The notes beneath the pieces were generated by a model. The model had not been told where the DNA came from. It ran no database searches and worked only from the letters and a program-made list of their open reading frames with translations. 64,000 nucleotides of DNA, taken from Hyphomonadaceae bacterium (GTDB lineage: Bacteria; Pseudomonadota; Alphaproteobacteria; Caulobacterales; Aquidulcibacteraceae). Of the stretch, positions 19,005 to 26,787 are shown piece by piece. The translations under genes and the position numbers were made by a program. Within the stretch, counting starts at the first letter, position 1; each line of letters opens with the position of its first letter. The DNA is taken from positions 62,001 through 126,000 of the forward strand of contig JAIELK010000003.1 in NCBI GenBank assembly GCA_019753175.1, in the 5' to 3' direction.

Positions 19005-19741
19005 GCGGCGCGGCTGAACTCGCACGCATGATCGCGGAGGCGCAGCGGGTGGTGTTCTTCACCGGCGCGGGCATCTCAACCGAAAGCGGCATTCCCGATT
19101 TCAGGAGCCCGGGCGGCGTGTGGAGCAAGATGAAGCCGATCTTCTTCCAGGAATTCGTCGGCTCCCGCGAGAAGCGCCGCGAAGCCTGGACGCGCGTGTT
19201 CAACAAGACCGCAGGCTGGACCGGCGCCAGCCCCAATGTCGGCCACCAGGTGGTGGCGCACTTGGTGCGGGCCGGCAAAGCGTCCTCTGTGATCACGCAG
19301 AACGTCGACAATCTGCATCAGGACGCCGGTACGCCGGCGGAGAGAGTGATCGAGCTGCACGGCAACGCCACTTACGCCACGTGCCTGGAGTGCGCGCAAC
19401 GCTACGAGATCGACGATCTGCGCTCGCGTTGGGAAGCCGACGAAGACATCGACTGCATGCTCTGCGGCGGTCTGATCAAGACCGCGACCATCTCGTTCGG
19501 CCAGCCGATGCCGGAACGCGAGATGGCGCGCGCGACGGAAGAGGCGGCGCTGAGCGATCTGTTCGTGGTGTTGGGCTCATCGCTAGTGGTGTATCCGGCC
19601 GCCGGGTTACCGCTGATCGCCAAGCACGCGGGCGCGCGGCTCGTGATCGTCAATCGCGAACCCACCGAGCAGGACGGGCTCGCCGATCTGGTGCTGCGGG
19701 CTGGGATTGGGGCAGTGTTGGCGGAGGTGGCGGGGAGCTGA
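19001..19741 (+). CDS. cobB: Sir2-family NAD-dependent protein deacylase
   Basis: NAD-dependent protein lysine deacetylase/deacylase. The 246-residue product has the NAD loop GAGISTESGIPDFR (GAGIS at 22-26), TQNVDNLHQDAG, catalytic His120 in ELHGN, and a four-Cys zinc site (Cys128/Cys131 and Cys152/Cys155). GSSLVVYPAAGLP and IVNREPT complete the NAD-binding domain. The start overlaps the tRNA methylase stop by 4 bp (ATGA), indicating a two-gene operon. Confidence 0.93.
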   Translation: MSGAAELARMIAEAQRVVFFTGAGISTESGIPDFRSPGGVWSKMKPIFFQEFVGSREKRREAWTRVFNKTAGWTGASPNVGHQVVAHLVRAGKASSVITQNVDNLHQDAGTPAERVIELHGNATYATCLECAQRYEIDDLRSRWEADEDIDCMLCGGLIKTATISFGQPMPEREMARATEEAALSDLFVVLGSSLVVYPAAGLPLIAKHAGARLVIVNREPTEQDGLADLVLRAGIGAVLAEVAGS

Positions 19742-19831
19742 TAGGGGGCCGGGAGGCGTGGGGGGAAGTCGGAAGATGGGTCCTCCTGACGTTCGGCTTC
19801 TGCCACCTCGCCCTGCTCGATAACGAGAGCT

Positions 19832-19918
19832 ATGAGCCTCCGAAGGGTCCTGCTACTGCTGCTCGTCATAGCGTTACCGCCGCTGGCGGCGAAGTGCGCG
19901 GTCCGATTGGAGTTGTAG
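19832..19918 (+). CDS. Possible 28-residue leader peptide with signal-like core
   Basis: An ATG at 19832 opens 28 codons beginning MSLRRVLLLLLVIALPPLAA, an almost ideal secretion signal, followed by KCAVRLEL and TAG. The stop is 2 bp before the GTG of the following gene, which is in another frame. It may be a real tiny secreted peptide, a coupling leader, or the detached signal sequence of the downstream protein after a frameshift. Confidence 0.35.
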   Translation: MSLRRVLLLLLVIALPPLAAKCAVRLEL

Positions 19919-19920
19919 CC

Positions 19921-20208
19921 GTGGAAAAAAGCGACGCAAACGAGCCGAGGATTTTCTGTGACCTCAATGGACTCGTGTTCGGGCGTCGATATCTACCGAC
20001 TAATGGAACGACCGACGATCTCGCGGCTCTTGGCTTGACGCTTGAAAGCGCCGTTGGGCGAAGGTTTGTGCTCTCCATGCCCGATGCAGATAAAGACGAC
20101 AATCCCGGTACCTTGGGTGCGCGAGGCTCTGTCGTCTTCGATTCCGAGTTTGGATTCTTGCTTGAGGCTGACGAAGAGTTCGTTTGGCTTTTGGAGCCCC
20201 GAACCTAG
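19921..20208 (+). CDS. Hypothetical protein, 95 residues
   Basis: Unrecognised small protein rich in beta strands (PRIFCDLNGLVFGRRYLP, GSVVFDSEFGFLLEADEEFVWLLE). The GTG start has GGAG nine bases upstream; the frame remains open further 5' through the sirtuin gene with no better start. Base composition is somewhat less GC-rich than its neighbours. See the leader peptide just upstream: if the two were fused by a frameshift the product would be a secreted protein of about 120 residues. Confidence 0.5.
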   Translation: MEKSDANEPRIFCDLNGLVFGRRYLPTNGTTDDLAALGLTLESAVGRRFVLSMPDADKDDNPGTLGARGSVVFDSEFGFLLEADEEFVWLLEPRT

Positions 20209-20232
20209 CGTCCGTCCCGGCGAAACTTGGCC

Positions 20233-21552
20233 CTAACGGCTCGCCCGCAATTCATGTCCCTCTGCCGCCTCGACGCGCACGGAGAAAATCTCCCCCTCCG
20301 CAATCTCGCGCTCGCTCTCGACAAAGACCACGCCGTCAATCTCCGGTGCGTCGGCTTTTGAGCGGCAGGCATAGGCTTCGGCGTCGTCGTCCCAGCCGTC
20401 GCAAATGACGTCGATCTCGCGCCCGACCATGCTCTGCCCGCGCGCATGCGCGAGTTCGGTCTGCACTTCCATGAAGCGGTCGTAGCGCTCGTCGATGTCG
20501 TCCTGATCGACGTGATCGGCGAGATCGCGCGAAGGCGCGCCTTCGACGTTTTCGTACTTGAAGCAGCCGGCGCGATCGATCCCGGCTTCTTCGATGAAAT
20601 CGAGCAGGGTTTCGAAGTCGTCTTCGCTCTCGCCGGGAAAACCGACGATGAACGAGGAGCGAATGGTGAGGTCGGGGCAGATTTTGCGCCATGACGCGAT
20701 GCGCTCTAGCATCTTGTCCTGATTGGCGGGGCGCTTCATCGCTTTGAGCAGGCGCGGGCTCGCGTGCTGGAACGGAATGTCGAGATAGGGAAGGATCTTG
20801 CCCTCGGCCATCAAGCCGATGACGTCGTCAACGTGCGGGTAGGGATAGACGTAGTGCAGGCGCACCCACGCTCCGAGCTCACCAAGCTCCTTGCAGAGAT
20901 CGTAGAACTTGGCCCGGACCATACGGTCCTTCCACTTGCTCTCGGCGTACTTCACATCGACGCCGTAGGCGCTGGTGTCTTGGGAGATCACCATGATCTC
21001 TTTGACGCCGGCCTTCACCAAGCTCTCGGCCTCTTTCAGCACCGCGTTGGCCGGACGCGAGACGAGGTCGCCGCGAATGCTTGGAATGATGCAGAAGCTG
21101 CAGCGATTGTTGCAGCCCTCGGAAATCTTCAGATACGCGTAGTGGCGCGGCGTGAGGCGGAGCCCGCTTTCCGGGACCAGATCGAGCTTCGGGTCGTGCA
21201 GCTGCGGCAAGTGTGTGTGCACGGCGCTAACCACCGCTTCGTATTGGTGCGGGCCGGTGACTTCGAGCACCTTCGAGTGCGTGTCGCGGATGAGGCTCTC
21301 TTCTTTGCCCAGGCAGCCGGTGACGATCACCTTGCCGTTCTCGGCGATGGCTTCGCCGATGGCGTCGAGACTTTCGGCCTTGGCGCTGTCCAGGAAGCCG
21401 CAGGTGTTCACCACCACAAGGTCGGCGCCCTCATAACTGCCGCTCAGCTGATAGCCCTCGCTGCGCAAGCGCGTGATGATGCGCTCGCTGTCGACCAGCG
21501 CTTTCGGGCAGCCGAGCGAGACGATGCCGATGGTGGGGGCTTTCAAGGACAC
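20233..21552 (-). CDS. rimO: Ribosomal protein S12 methylthiotransferase RimO
   Basis: Radical-SAM enzyme adding a methylthio group to an Asp of ribosomal protein S12. The 439-residue product has the N-terminal UPF0004 domain ([15 protein letters not shown], with [15 protein letters not shown]) and the radical SAM cluster motif CNNRCSFC in [18 protein letters not shown]-terminal TRAM domain reads [14 protein letters not shown]. The extra Cys residues for the second iron-sulfur cluster are visible in LGCP, NTCGF and TGCLG. The start is GTG. It lies alone, convergent with the hypothetical gene to its left. Confidence 0.95.
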   Translation of the reverse strand: MSLKAPTIGIVSLGCPKALVDSERIITRLRSEGYQLSGSYEGADLVVVNTCGFLDSAKAESLDAIGEAIAENGKVIVTGCLGKEESLIRDTHSKVLEVTGPHQYEAVVSAVHTHLPQLHDPKLDLVPESGLRLTPRHYAYLKISEGCNNRCSFCIIPSIRGDLVSRPANAVLKEAESLVKAGVKEIMVISQDTSAYGVDVKYAESKWKDRMVRAKFYDLCKELGELGAWVRLHYVYPYPHVDDVIGLMAEGKILPYLDIPFQHASPRLLKAMKRPANQDKMLERIASWRKICPDLTIRSSFIVGFPGESEDDFETLLDFIEEAGIDRAGCFKYENVEGAPSRDLADHVDQDDIDERYDRFMEVQTELAHARGQSMVGREIDVICDGWDDDAEAYACRSKADAPEIDGVVFVESEREIAEGEIFSVRVEAAEGHELRASR

Positions 21553-21590
21553 GCGGGCGCTAGATGGCGCAGCGGCGAGCGCTCAGCAAG

Positions 21591-22712
21591 CTAGAACTCC
21601 GCCCTTGGCCGCTCGCGCACCCAAGCTTCGAACAGCGGATCGGCGAAACGCCACTCGTCGTCCCACTTGTCGACATAGCCCAGGCGCGAGAGCCGGCGCA
21701 GCGCCGATTGTATTGAGGAGGCGGACGGCGCAGGCGCCCCGGTCAGCGCTTCGATGAAGTCGCCGCCTTCCTTGCCGTAGAGCTGGCGCACGCCCTCGGC
21801 GAGCATGCGCGCCGTCAGTCGTTGCACGGCGTTGAGTTCGACCCATTTGAGGGCGAAGCCGAACTCCTCGGCGATGCTCGCGCGCACTGCGTCGATGGCT
21901 TCAGCGGACGACATGTCGGGCTGGAGCGCCAGCGTCATGAGCCAGCGTTGAAAGAACAGCGGGTTGCGATCGAAGCGCGCGAAAACCTCGAGTGCGGTCT
22001 GGCGGTCGATCTTCGACTTAGAGGAGGCGGCGAACGCGCGCAATTGATGGGCGACAAAATCCTCGCCGAGCGCGGGCAGGTCGATCGGCTGCGCGAAGCG
22101 AAAAAACGGCGCTTGGCGGGCGGTGAACATCTGCCGCAAGCCTTCCTGCGACGAGCCGGTGAACACCGCGACCAGGCCCTGTTTGCGTTTGTCGAGGCTG
22201 GTGCGCAGCGCCGCGATCAGCGGCTGGGAGTCCTTCGCGCGCGAAAGCTCCTGAAACTCGTCGAACAGCAGGAATGCGGGCTTGTCGTCGCCCGCCAGCC
22301 GCTCGCAATACTGATCGAGCAGCAGCAGATGGTTCTCCGGCGGCTTGCCCTTGAGGTTGGCGAGATCGATTTCGACCTCACCGGCGCCGAACGGCGCCTT
22401 CAGTCGGAACTTGGGCGCGATGTCCCCGGCCGCCGACTTCAAGCGGCTGAGAAACGACCCTTCGCGCAACGCGACGTCGAACTCATAGAGCAGGATTCCG
22501 AGCGGGTAATCGATCGTCTGCCAGAGGCTTGCGTACACCACCCGGTGGCCGCGCGCCTCTGCGAGCGGCGCGAGGTCTTGCAGCAGAAACTGGGTCTTGC
22601 CGGTGCGGCGCGGTCCGAACAGGCTCACCGCCTGGATCGGGCCGCCCGCCAGCAGCGAGAACACCTGCTCGGCGAAAGCCGTGCGCGGATAGTGCCAGAG
22701 CGCCTTTGTCAT
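21591..22712 (-). CDS. Orphan AAA/STAND-like ATPase with winged-helix tail
   Basis: Predicted cytoplasmic ATPase of unknown role. The 373-residue product has Walker A GPRRTGKT (33-40), Walker B FLLFDEFQEL, a sensor-like GLVAVFTGSSQEGLR segment, and a C-terminal region (about 290-373, SSIQSALRRLSRLGYVDKWDDEWRFADPLFEAWV in part) that reads as a winged helix. This is the layout of archaeal-type/STAND P-loop ATPases. It is divergent from bfd with about 150 bp between. No partner toxin, nuclease or transposase is adjacent, so a defence or mobile role is not supported beyond the fold. Confidence 0.75.
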   Translation of the reverse strand: MTKALWHYPRTAFAEQVFSLLAGGPIQAVSLFGPRRTGKTQFLLQDLAPLAEARGHRVVYASLWQTIDYPLGILLYEFDVALREGSFLSRLKSAAGDIAPKFRLKAPFGAGEVEIDLANLKGKPPENHLLLLDQYCERLAGDDKPAFLLFDEFQELSRAKDSQPLIAALRTSLDKRKQGLVAVFTGSSQEGLRQMFTARQAPFFRFAQPIDLPALGEDFVAHQLRAFAASSKSKIDRQTALEVFARFDRNPLFFQRWLMTLALQPDMSSAEAIDAVRASIAEEFGFALKWVELNAVQRLTARMLAEGVRQLYGKEGGDFIEALTGAPAPSASSIQSALRRLSRLGYVDKWDDEWRFADPLFEAWVRERPRAEF

Positions 22713-22769
22713 TAGGTGCGATTATCTCGATTCGAATAATTAGGCGAACCTGCATAAACATAGCCAACG

Positions 22770-22786
22770 TTGCGAATGACTTGCAA
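22770..22786. promoter_or_regulatory. Imperfect palindrome, possible Fur-type operator before bfd
   Basis: TTGCGAATGACTTGCAA is an imperfect inverted repeat (TTGC-N-A ... T-N-GCAA) about 80 bases before the bfd ATG, in the divergent region shared with the ATPase gene. Its form resembles alphaproteobacterial Fur/Mur boxes, and bfd/bfr are usual iron-controlled genes. The regulator is inferred from context only. Confidence 0.35.
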
Positions 22787-22864
22787 AAGCGAGTGCGGCC
22801 CGCTAGCTTTTGTGCACTTGCGACTTAGTCGCCAAAAACGTCTTTGCTTTCAGAGAAGTGCTCG

Positions 22865-23059
22865 ATGTACGTCTGCAATTGTAACGGCGTGACTCGGAAC
22901 GAGGTGGAAGAAGCCATCGCCGCGGGGGCGCAATGCCCCGAGCACGTGCTCGCCCATCACGGGTGCGAGCCCTGCTGCGGGCGCTGCCTGCCGGAGATCG
23001 CCGAAGGCATTGCATGCGGCGGGTCGGGCATCAGCCGGAGCCTCGTCGCAGCGGAGTAG
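22865..23059 (+). CDS. bfd: Bacterioferritin-associated ferredoxin
   Basis: Small [2Fe-2S] protein that reduces the bacterioferritin core and releases iron. The 64-residue product has the four cluster cysteines in MYVCNCNGVTRNEV and CEPCCGRCLPEI, matching the C-x-C ... C-x2-C spacing of BFD-like domains. The start is the ATG at MYVCNCNG, giving normal length. bfr begins 9 bp after its stop, so the storage protein and its reductase partner are expected from one transcript. Confidence 0.93.
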   Translation: MYVCNCNGVTRNEVEEAIAAGAQCPEHVLAHHGCEPCCGRCLPEIAEGIACGGSGISRSLVAAE

Positions 23060-23068
23060 GGGCTGCGC

Positions 23069-23542
23069 ATGAAGGGCGATCCGGACGTCATCAAGAAACT
23101 CAACGCCATTCTCACGAATGAGCTGACCTCGATCAATCAGTACTTCCTGCACGCGCGGATGTACCAGAACGAGGGCTACGGCAAGCTCGGCAAGAAGACG
23201 TACGAAGAATCTATCGAAGAGATGAAGCACGCCGATGCGATCGTGAAGCGCATCCTGATGCTGGAGGGCCTGCCCAATCTGCAGAACCTCGGCAAGCTGC
23301 AGATCGGCGAAGGCGTACAAGAACGGCTGGAGGCCGATCTCGCCGCCGAGAAAACCGGCCACAAGACCATCGTCGAGACCATCAAGCTCTGCGAGGAGAA
23401 GCAGGACTACGTCACCCGCGACATGCTGACCGAAATTCTCGACGACACCGAGGAGCACATCGACTTCCTCGAAACCCAGCTGCAGAACCTCGCGCAGATG
23501 GGCCTGCAGAACTATCTGCAGAGCCAATACGAGTTGGATTAG
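23069..23542 (+). CDS. bfr: Bacterioferritin
   Basis: Haem-containing 24-mer iron store. The 157-residue product has ferroxidase ligands Glu18, Glu51, His54 and Glu94 and haem ligand Met52 (SIEEMKHAD). The C-terminal helix reads [16 protein letters not shown]: His130 is present, but position 127, Glu in the E. coli protein, is Thr here with Glu at 128 and 129. I recall such DTEEH variants in other alphaproteobacterial Bfr and would not call it defective. It is coupled to bfd. Confidence 0.95.
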   Translation: MKGDPDVIKKLNAILTNELTSINQYFLHARMYQNEGYGKLGKKTYEESIEEMKHADAIVKRILMLEGLPNLQNLGKLQIGEGVQERLEADLAAEKTGHKTIVETIKLCEEKQDYVTRDMLTEILDDTEEHIDFLETQLQNLAQMGLQNYLQSQYELD

Positions 23543-23601
23543 CCTCGCCAGCCGGGCTCGCTTCGCATGGGGCGCCGCCACGATGCAAACCAGGTGCCGA
23601 C

Positions 23602-23796
23602 ATGGATAACGACCCAGAGCCAAAACGCAGCCGCATTCGCATCGAGCAGCATAGCGGCCAGGGGCTTGTCTGGTTTGGCGGTTGGCTGTTCACGATCGGC
23701 TATCTGAACCTTGGCTTTTGGCAGGGCCTCTTGGGCCTGTTCGTGTGGCCGTATTTTCTGGGCGCGCACTTCGCGCAATCGGTTGGCGCGGGCTGA
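23602..23796 (+). CDS. Small inner-membrane protein, 64 residues
   Basis: Unrecognised short protein: a charged N-terminus (MDNDPEPKRSRIRIEQH) followed by one or two hydrophobic stretches (FGGWLFTIGYLNLGFWQGLLGLFVWPYFLG) covering about residues 24-56. It is preceded by bfr and followed by rpsD on the same strand. Similar short open frames before ribosomal or housekeeping genes are common in this group; no function can be proposed. Confidence 0.65.
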   Translation: MDNDPEPKRSRIRIEQHSGQGLVWFGGWLFTIGYLNLGFWQGLLGLFVWPYFLGAHFAQSVGAG

Positions 23797-23879
23797 GGGC
23801 GCCTTCAGACTTGGCTTCCAGGGGCCGCTTTCTGCGTTGACTTTGACCGAAAGCTCGCCCAAAAGCCCCAGCTTCTCGC

Positions 23880-23898
23880 GGGCGCCCTTGGGGCGCCC
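23880..23898 (+). other. GC hairpin in the rpsD leader
   Basis: GGGCGCCC-TTG-GGGCGCCC is a perfect 8-bp stem with a 3-base loop, about 95 bases before the rpsD ATG. There is no T-run, so it is not a standard terminator. It may be an attenuator-like element or an S4-binding leader structure; neither is shown. Confidence 0.4.
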
Positions 23899-23991
23899 CG
23901 CGCATACTGGACGACGGGCGCGCCGCCAGGGTAGTCGCGGCTTCATTGGGAAGCCGCCGGACCCCGTCATGGAAGAAGGCGCTTTCCGCGC

Positions 23992-24609
23992 ATGACGAAG
24001 CGTATCCAAGCCAAATACAAAACCGACCGCCGGTTCGGCCAAAATCTCTGGGGCCGCCCCAAGTCTCCCGTCAACAAGCGCTCCTACGGCCCCGGCCAGC
24101 ACGGCCAGCGCCGCAAGGGCAAGACCTCGGACTTCGGCCTGCAACTGGTGGCCAAGCAGAAACTGCGCATCTATTACGGCAACATCACCGAGAAGCAGTT
24201 CCGCCGCATCTATGAAGAAGCGGCGCGCCGCAAGGGCAACACCGCCGAGAACCTGATCGGCCTGCTCGAAAGCCGGCTCGACGCGTTGGTCTATCGCGCC
24301 AAGTTCGCGCCGACGCCGTTCTCCGCGCGTCAGATGGTCAACCACGGGCACGTCAAGGTGAATGGCCGCCGCGTGACTATCGCGTCCTACACCGTCAAGC
24401 CGGGCGACGTGGTCGAGCTGCGCGATAAGGCGCGCACGATGGCCTTGGTGCTCGAAGCGATGCAGAGCCAGGAGCGCGATGCGCCTGAGTATATCGAAGT
24501 CGACCCCAAGACGATGATCGCGCGCTACCAGCGCGTGCCGACGCTGGCGGATGTGCCGTACCCGGTGCAGATGGAGCCGAACCTGGTCGTTGAATACTAC
24601 GCGAGCTGA
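23992..24609 (+). CDS. rpsD: 30S ribosomal protein S4
   Basis: Primary 16S rRNA-binding protein that nucleates the 30S body. The 205-residue product is full length, starting [20 protein letters not shown], with the conserved [15 protein letters not shown] basic stretch and a central S4 RNA-binding domain ([20 protein letters not shown], then [10 protein letters not shown]). It stands apart from the main ribosomal operons, as usual in alphaproteobacteria, and is followed by a strong terminator. Confidence 0.98.
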   Translation: MTKRIQAKYKTDRRFGQNLWGRPKSPVNKRSYGPGQHGQRRKGKTSDFGLQLVAKQKLRIYYGNITEKQFRRIYEEAARRKGNTAENLIGLLESRLDALVYRAKFAPTPFSARQMVNHGHVKVNGRRVTIASYTVKPGDVVELRDKARTMALVLEAMQSQERDAPEYIEVDPKTMIARYQRVPTLADVPYPVQMEPNLVVEYYAS

Positions 24610-24634
24610 GGCGCGTTCGGCGATTGCGAACAAG

Positions 24635-24663
24635 AAGGCCCTCCCGCTGGGAGGGCCTTTTCT
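24635..24663 (+). terminator. Rho-independent terminator after rpsD
   Basis: AAGGCCCTCCC and GGGAGGGCCTT form a perfect 11-bp stem with a GCT loop, followed by TTTCT. It ends 14 bases before the ppk2 ATG, so ppk2 must start transcription from inside or just after this element, or depend on read-through. Confidence 0.92.
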
Positions 24664-24676
24664 GTAGCGTGCGTCG

Positions 24677-25501
24677 ATGAGCAAGACATTGAAGCACATC
24701 GACGACGTGATCCGCGTAGCGCCCGGCGCGGGCGCGTCGCTCAGCGCACGCGATCCGGTCTGCGATCGCCTGTTCCCGGACAAGAGCGAAGCCGAACACG
24801 CGACCGCCGCGGACGCCGAAGCCATCGATGCGCTGCAGGACAAGCTCTGGGCCGAACGCAAGCGCGCGCTGCTGGTCGTGCTGCAAGGCATCGACACCTC
24901 GGGCAAGGACGGCACGGTGCGCGGCGTGTTCAACCGCTGCGGGCCGCTGGGCGTGTGCGTGACGTCCTTCGGCCGCCCGAGCGAACAGGAGCTGGCGCAC
25001 GACTATTTGTGGCGCGTGCACGTCGCCATGCCGAAGAAGGGCATGATCGGCGTGTTCAACCGCTCGCACTATGAGGACGTGCTGGTGGTCAAGGTGCGCG
25101 GGCTGGCGCCGAGCGAGGTCGTTGAACAACGTTACGACCAGATCAACGGCTTCGAGAAGCACCTGACCGAGAACGGCGTCACGATCCTCAAGTTCATGCT
25201 GCACATCTCCAAGGATGAGCAGAAACAGCGGCTGCAGGAGCGGCTCGACGATCCGAACAAGCATTGGAAGTTCAATCCGGGCGATCTCGAGGATCGCGCG
25301 CTCTGGGATGACTACCAGCGCGCCTACGACATCATGCTCGAACGCTGCTCGACTGAACACGCGCCCTGGCGCGTCGTGCCCGCTGACAAAAAATGGCGGC
25401 GCAACGCGATCATCGCGGCGGTCGTGCGCGCGACGCTGGAGGAGATGAACCCGCGCTATCCCGAGCCGGAGTGGAAGGCGGGGGAGTTTAGGATTGAGTG
25501 A
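24677..25501 (+). CDS. ppk2: Polyphosphate kinase 2 family protein
   Basis: Predicted polyphosphate:nucleotide phosphotransferase, moving phosphate between polyphosphate and nucleoside mono- or diphosphates. The 274-residue product has Walker A GIDTSGKDG (71-79), the family VFNRSHYEDVLVV segment with the second catalytic Asp, and the lid region around HISKDEQKQRLQERLDDPNKHWKF. C-terminal VPADKKWRRNAIIAAVV closes the domain. It is a single-domain PPK2. Substrate class (AMP or ADP) cannot be read safely from sequence. Confidence 0.9.
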   Translation: MSKTLKHIDDVIRVAPGAGASLSARDPVCDRLFPDKSEAEHATAADAEAIDALQDKLWAERKRALLVVLQGIDTSGKDGTVRGVFNRCGPLGVCVTSFGRPSEQELAHDYLWRVHVAMPKKGMIGVFNRSHYEDVLVVKVRGLAPSEVVEQRYDQINGFEKHLTENGVTILKFMLHISKDEQKQRLQERLDDPNKHWKFNPGDLEDRALWDDYQRAYDIMLERCSTEHAPWRVVPADKKWRRNAIIAAVVRATLEEMNPRYPEPEWKAGEFRIE

Positions 25502-25528
25502 GGGTGGGACGTAGCGCGCTGATTGCTT

Positions 25529-26011
25529 CTATTGCAGAGCCTTCACAAGCAGGATTGTGACTAGGTCGCTGCTCCACTCGGTGTCGGGATATCGTCCGGT
25601 TTCCATGTATCCACGCTTTGCATAGAAAGCTCGGCTGATCGTATTGAAGGTATCCGTCTCAAGTCGCGCTGCCGAGAACCCCGAGTTCCTGATTTCAGCC
25701 TCTGCCTTGTCCATTAGCTGTGTGCCGGCGCCTGACCTTGCGTAGCTACTGCGCACGTGCAGCGCGTTTACAAAATCACCTTGCCAATCGACGAATCCGA
25801 CAATGCAGTTTCCGCATTCACAGACCCAGAATTCGTGTCCGCGACGAGCAACGTAAGCGGCGGGGCGGTCCTCGTCGCGAAAAGCCTTTGCAGCATCGGA
25901 AGTGATGTTCGACAACCAAGTGCTTTCGAACGTATCGTACAAGATCGCTGTTAGTTCAGGGCAGTCCGCCGACCGCGCCCGCCGGATTGTGAGAGGTTCA
26001 AGAGATTGCAT
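25529..26011 (-). CDS. GNAT family N-acetyltransferase
   Basis: Predicted acetyltransferase of unknown substrate. The 160-residue product has an N-terminal strand-helix (TIRRARSADCPELTAILYD), then FVDWQGDFVNALHVRSSYARSGAGTQLMD. There RSSYARSGAGTQL is the acetyl-CoA pyrophosphate loop (R-S-G-A-G-T). It ends with AFYAKRGYMETGR, the usual GNAT finish. It is convergent with ppk2 and is followed upstream on the same strand by the DUF502 gene. Confidence 0.85.
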   Translation of the reverse strand: MQSLEPLTIRRARSADCPELTAILYDTFESTWLSNITSDAAKAFRDEDRPAAYVARRGHEFWVCECGNCIVGFVDWQGDFVNALHVRSSYARSGAGTQLMDKAEAEIRNSGFSAARLETDTFNTISRAFYAKRGYMETGRYPDTEWSSDLVTILLVKALQ

Positions 26012-26062
26012 ATCGTGAAACTAGCGCCTTGAAGCGAGGAAGCCACTGGCTGCATCCGGCCT

Positions 26063-26716
26063 TCAGCCCACCCGCCCCTGCGCTCCGTTCGCCGCATCGT
26101 CCCGGATGATCCCCAGCGAGATGACGCGCTTGAGCGCGTCCTCCGGCGGGATGGCCAGTGGTCGGAGCGAGGCTCTGTCGACATAAAGCAGAAATCCCGA
26201 GGTCGGAATCGGCGCCTGCGGCACGTAGACGGCCACGAGTTCGACGCCGATGTCGTGGGCGACCTCGGTGGTGTCTTCGTTGGTGATAAAGCCGATGGCC
26301 CACGCGCCTGGTTTCGGAAACTCGACCAGCACCGCTTTCTGGAAGGACGTGCGCTCGGGCGCTGCGACTTGCTTAAACACCTGCTTGGCGCCGCCATAGA
26401 TGGAGCGCACCAGCGGCAGGTTGGCGATGAACTCGTCAGCCGTCCGCACCACCCAGCGGCCGATCAGATTGGCGGCGAGCGCGCCCACCAACGTCAACGC
26501 AACGAGCGCGATGACGACGCCCGCGCCGGGAATGCTCTCCGCCAGCGGTTGAAATTGCGCCGGCACCAGGGGCGTGACGTTCTTGTCGATGAAGCTGACG
26601 ACGAACAGGATCAGCCAAACCGTGACGACGAACGGCAGCACCAGCGCCACGCCGGCCAGAAAGGAGTTGCGCAGCCAGGCGAAGAACTGAAAGCGGCGCT
26701 TGGAGAGCGAGGTCAT
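26063..26716 (-). CDS. DUF502 family inner-membrane protein
   Basis: Membrane protein of unknown function. The 217-residue product has two transmembrane segments (about 20-43 and 66-90) and the DUF502 core: LPLVRSIYGGAKQVFKQV, then VLVEFPKPGAWAIGFIT and VYVPQAPIPTSGFLLYVDR. The C-terminal soluble part is probably cytoplasmic or membrane-associated. It is divergent from the HtrA-like gene, with 71 bp between starts. Confidence 0.85.
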   Translation of the reverse strand: MTSLSKRRFQFFAWLRNSFLAGVALVLPFVVTVWLILFVVSFIDKNVTPLVPAQFQPLAESIPGAGVVIALVALTLVGALAANLIGRWVVRTADEFIANLPLVRSIYGGAKQVFKQVAAPERTSFQKAVLVEFPKPGAWAIGFITNEDTTEVAHDIGVELVAVYVPQAPIPTSGFLLYVDRASLRPLAIPPEDALKRVISLGIIRDDAANGAQGRVG

Positions 26717-26787
26717 GGCTGGCGTGTAGAGGATCGCGCCCGCAGACGGAAGCGATCTGGCGCCGCGCTGTCGCGCGCACTACCTCA

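Noticed and set aside
21591-22712. Defence system ATPase
   Set aside because: No nuclease, toxin, recombinase or mobile element is adjacent, so the fold alone does not support the claim.
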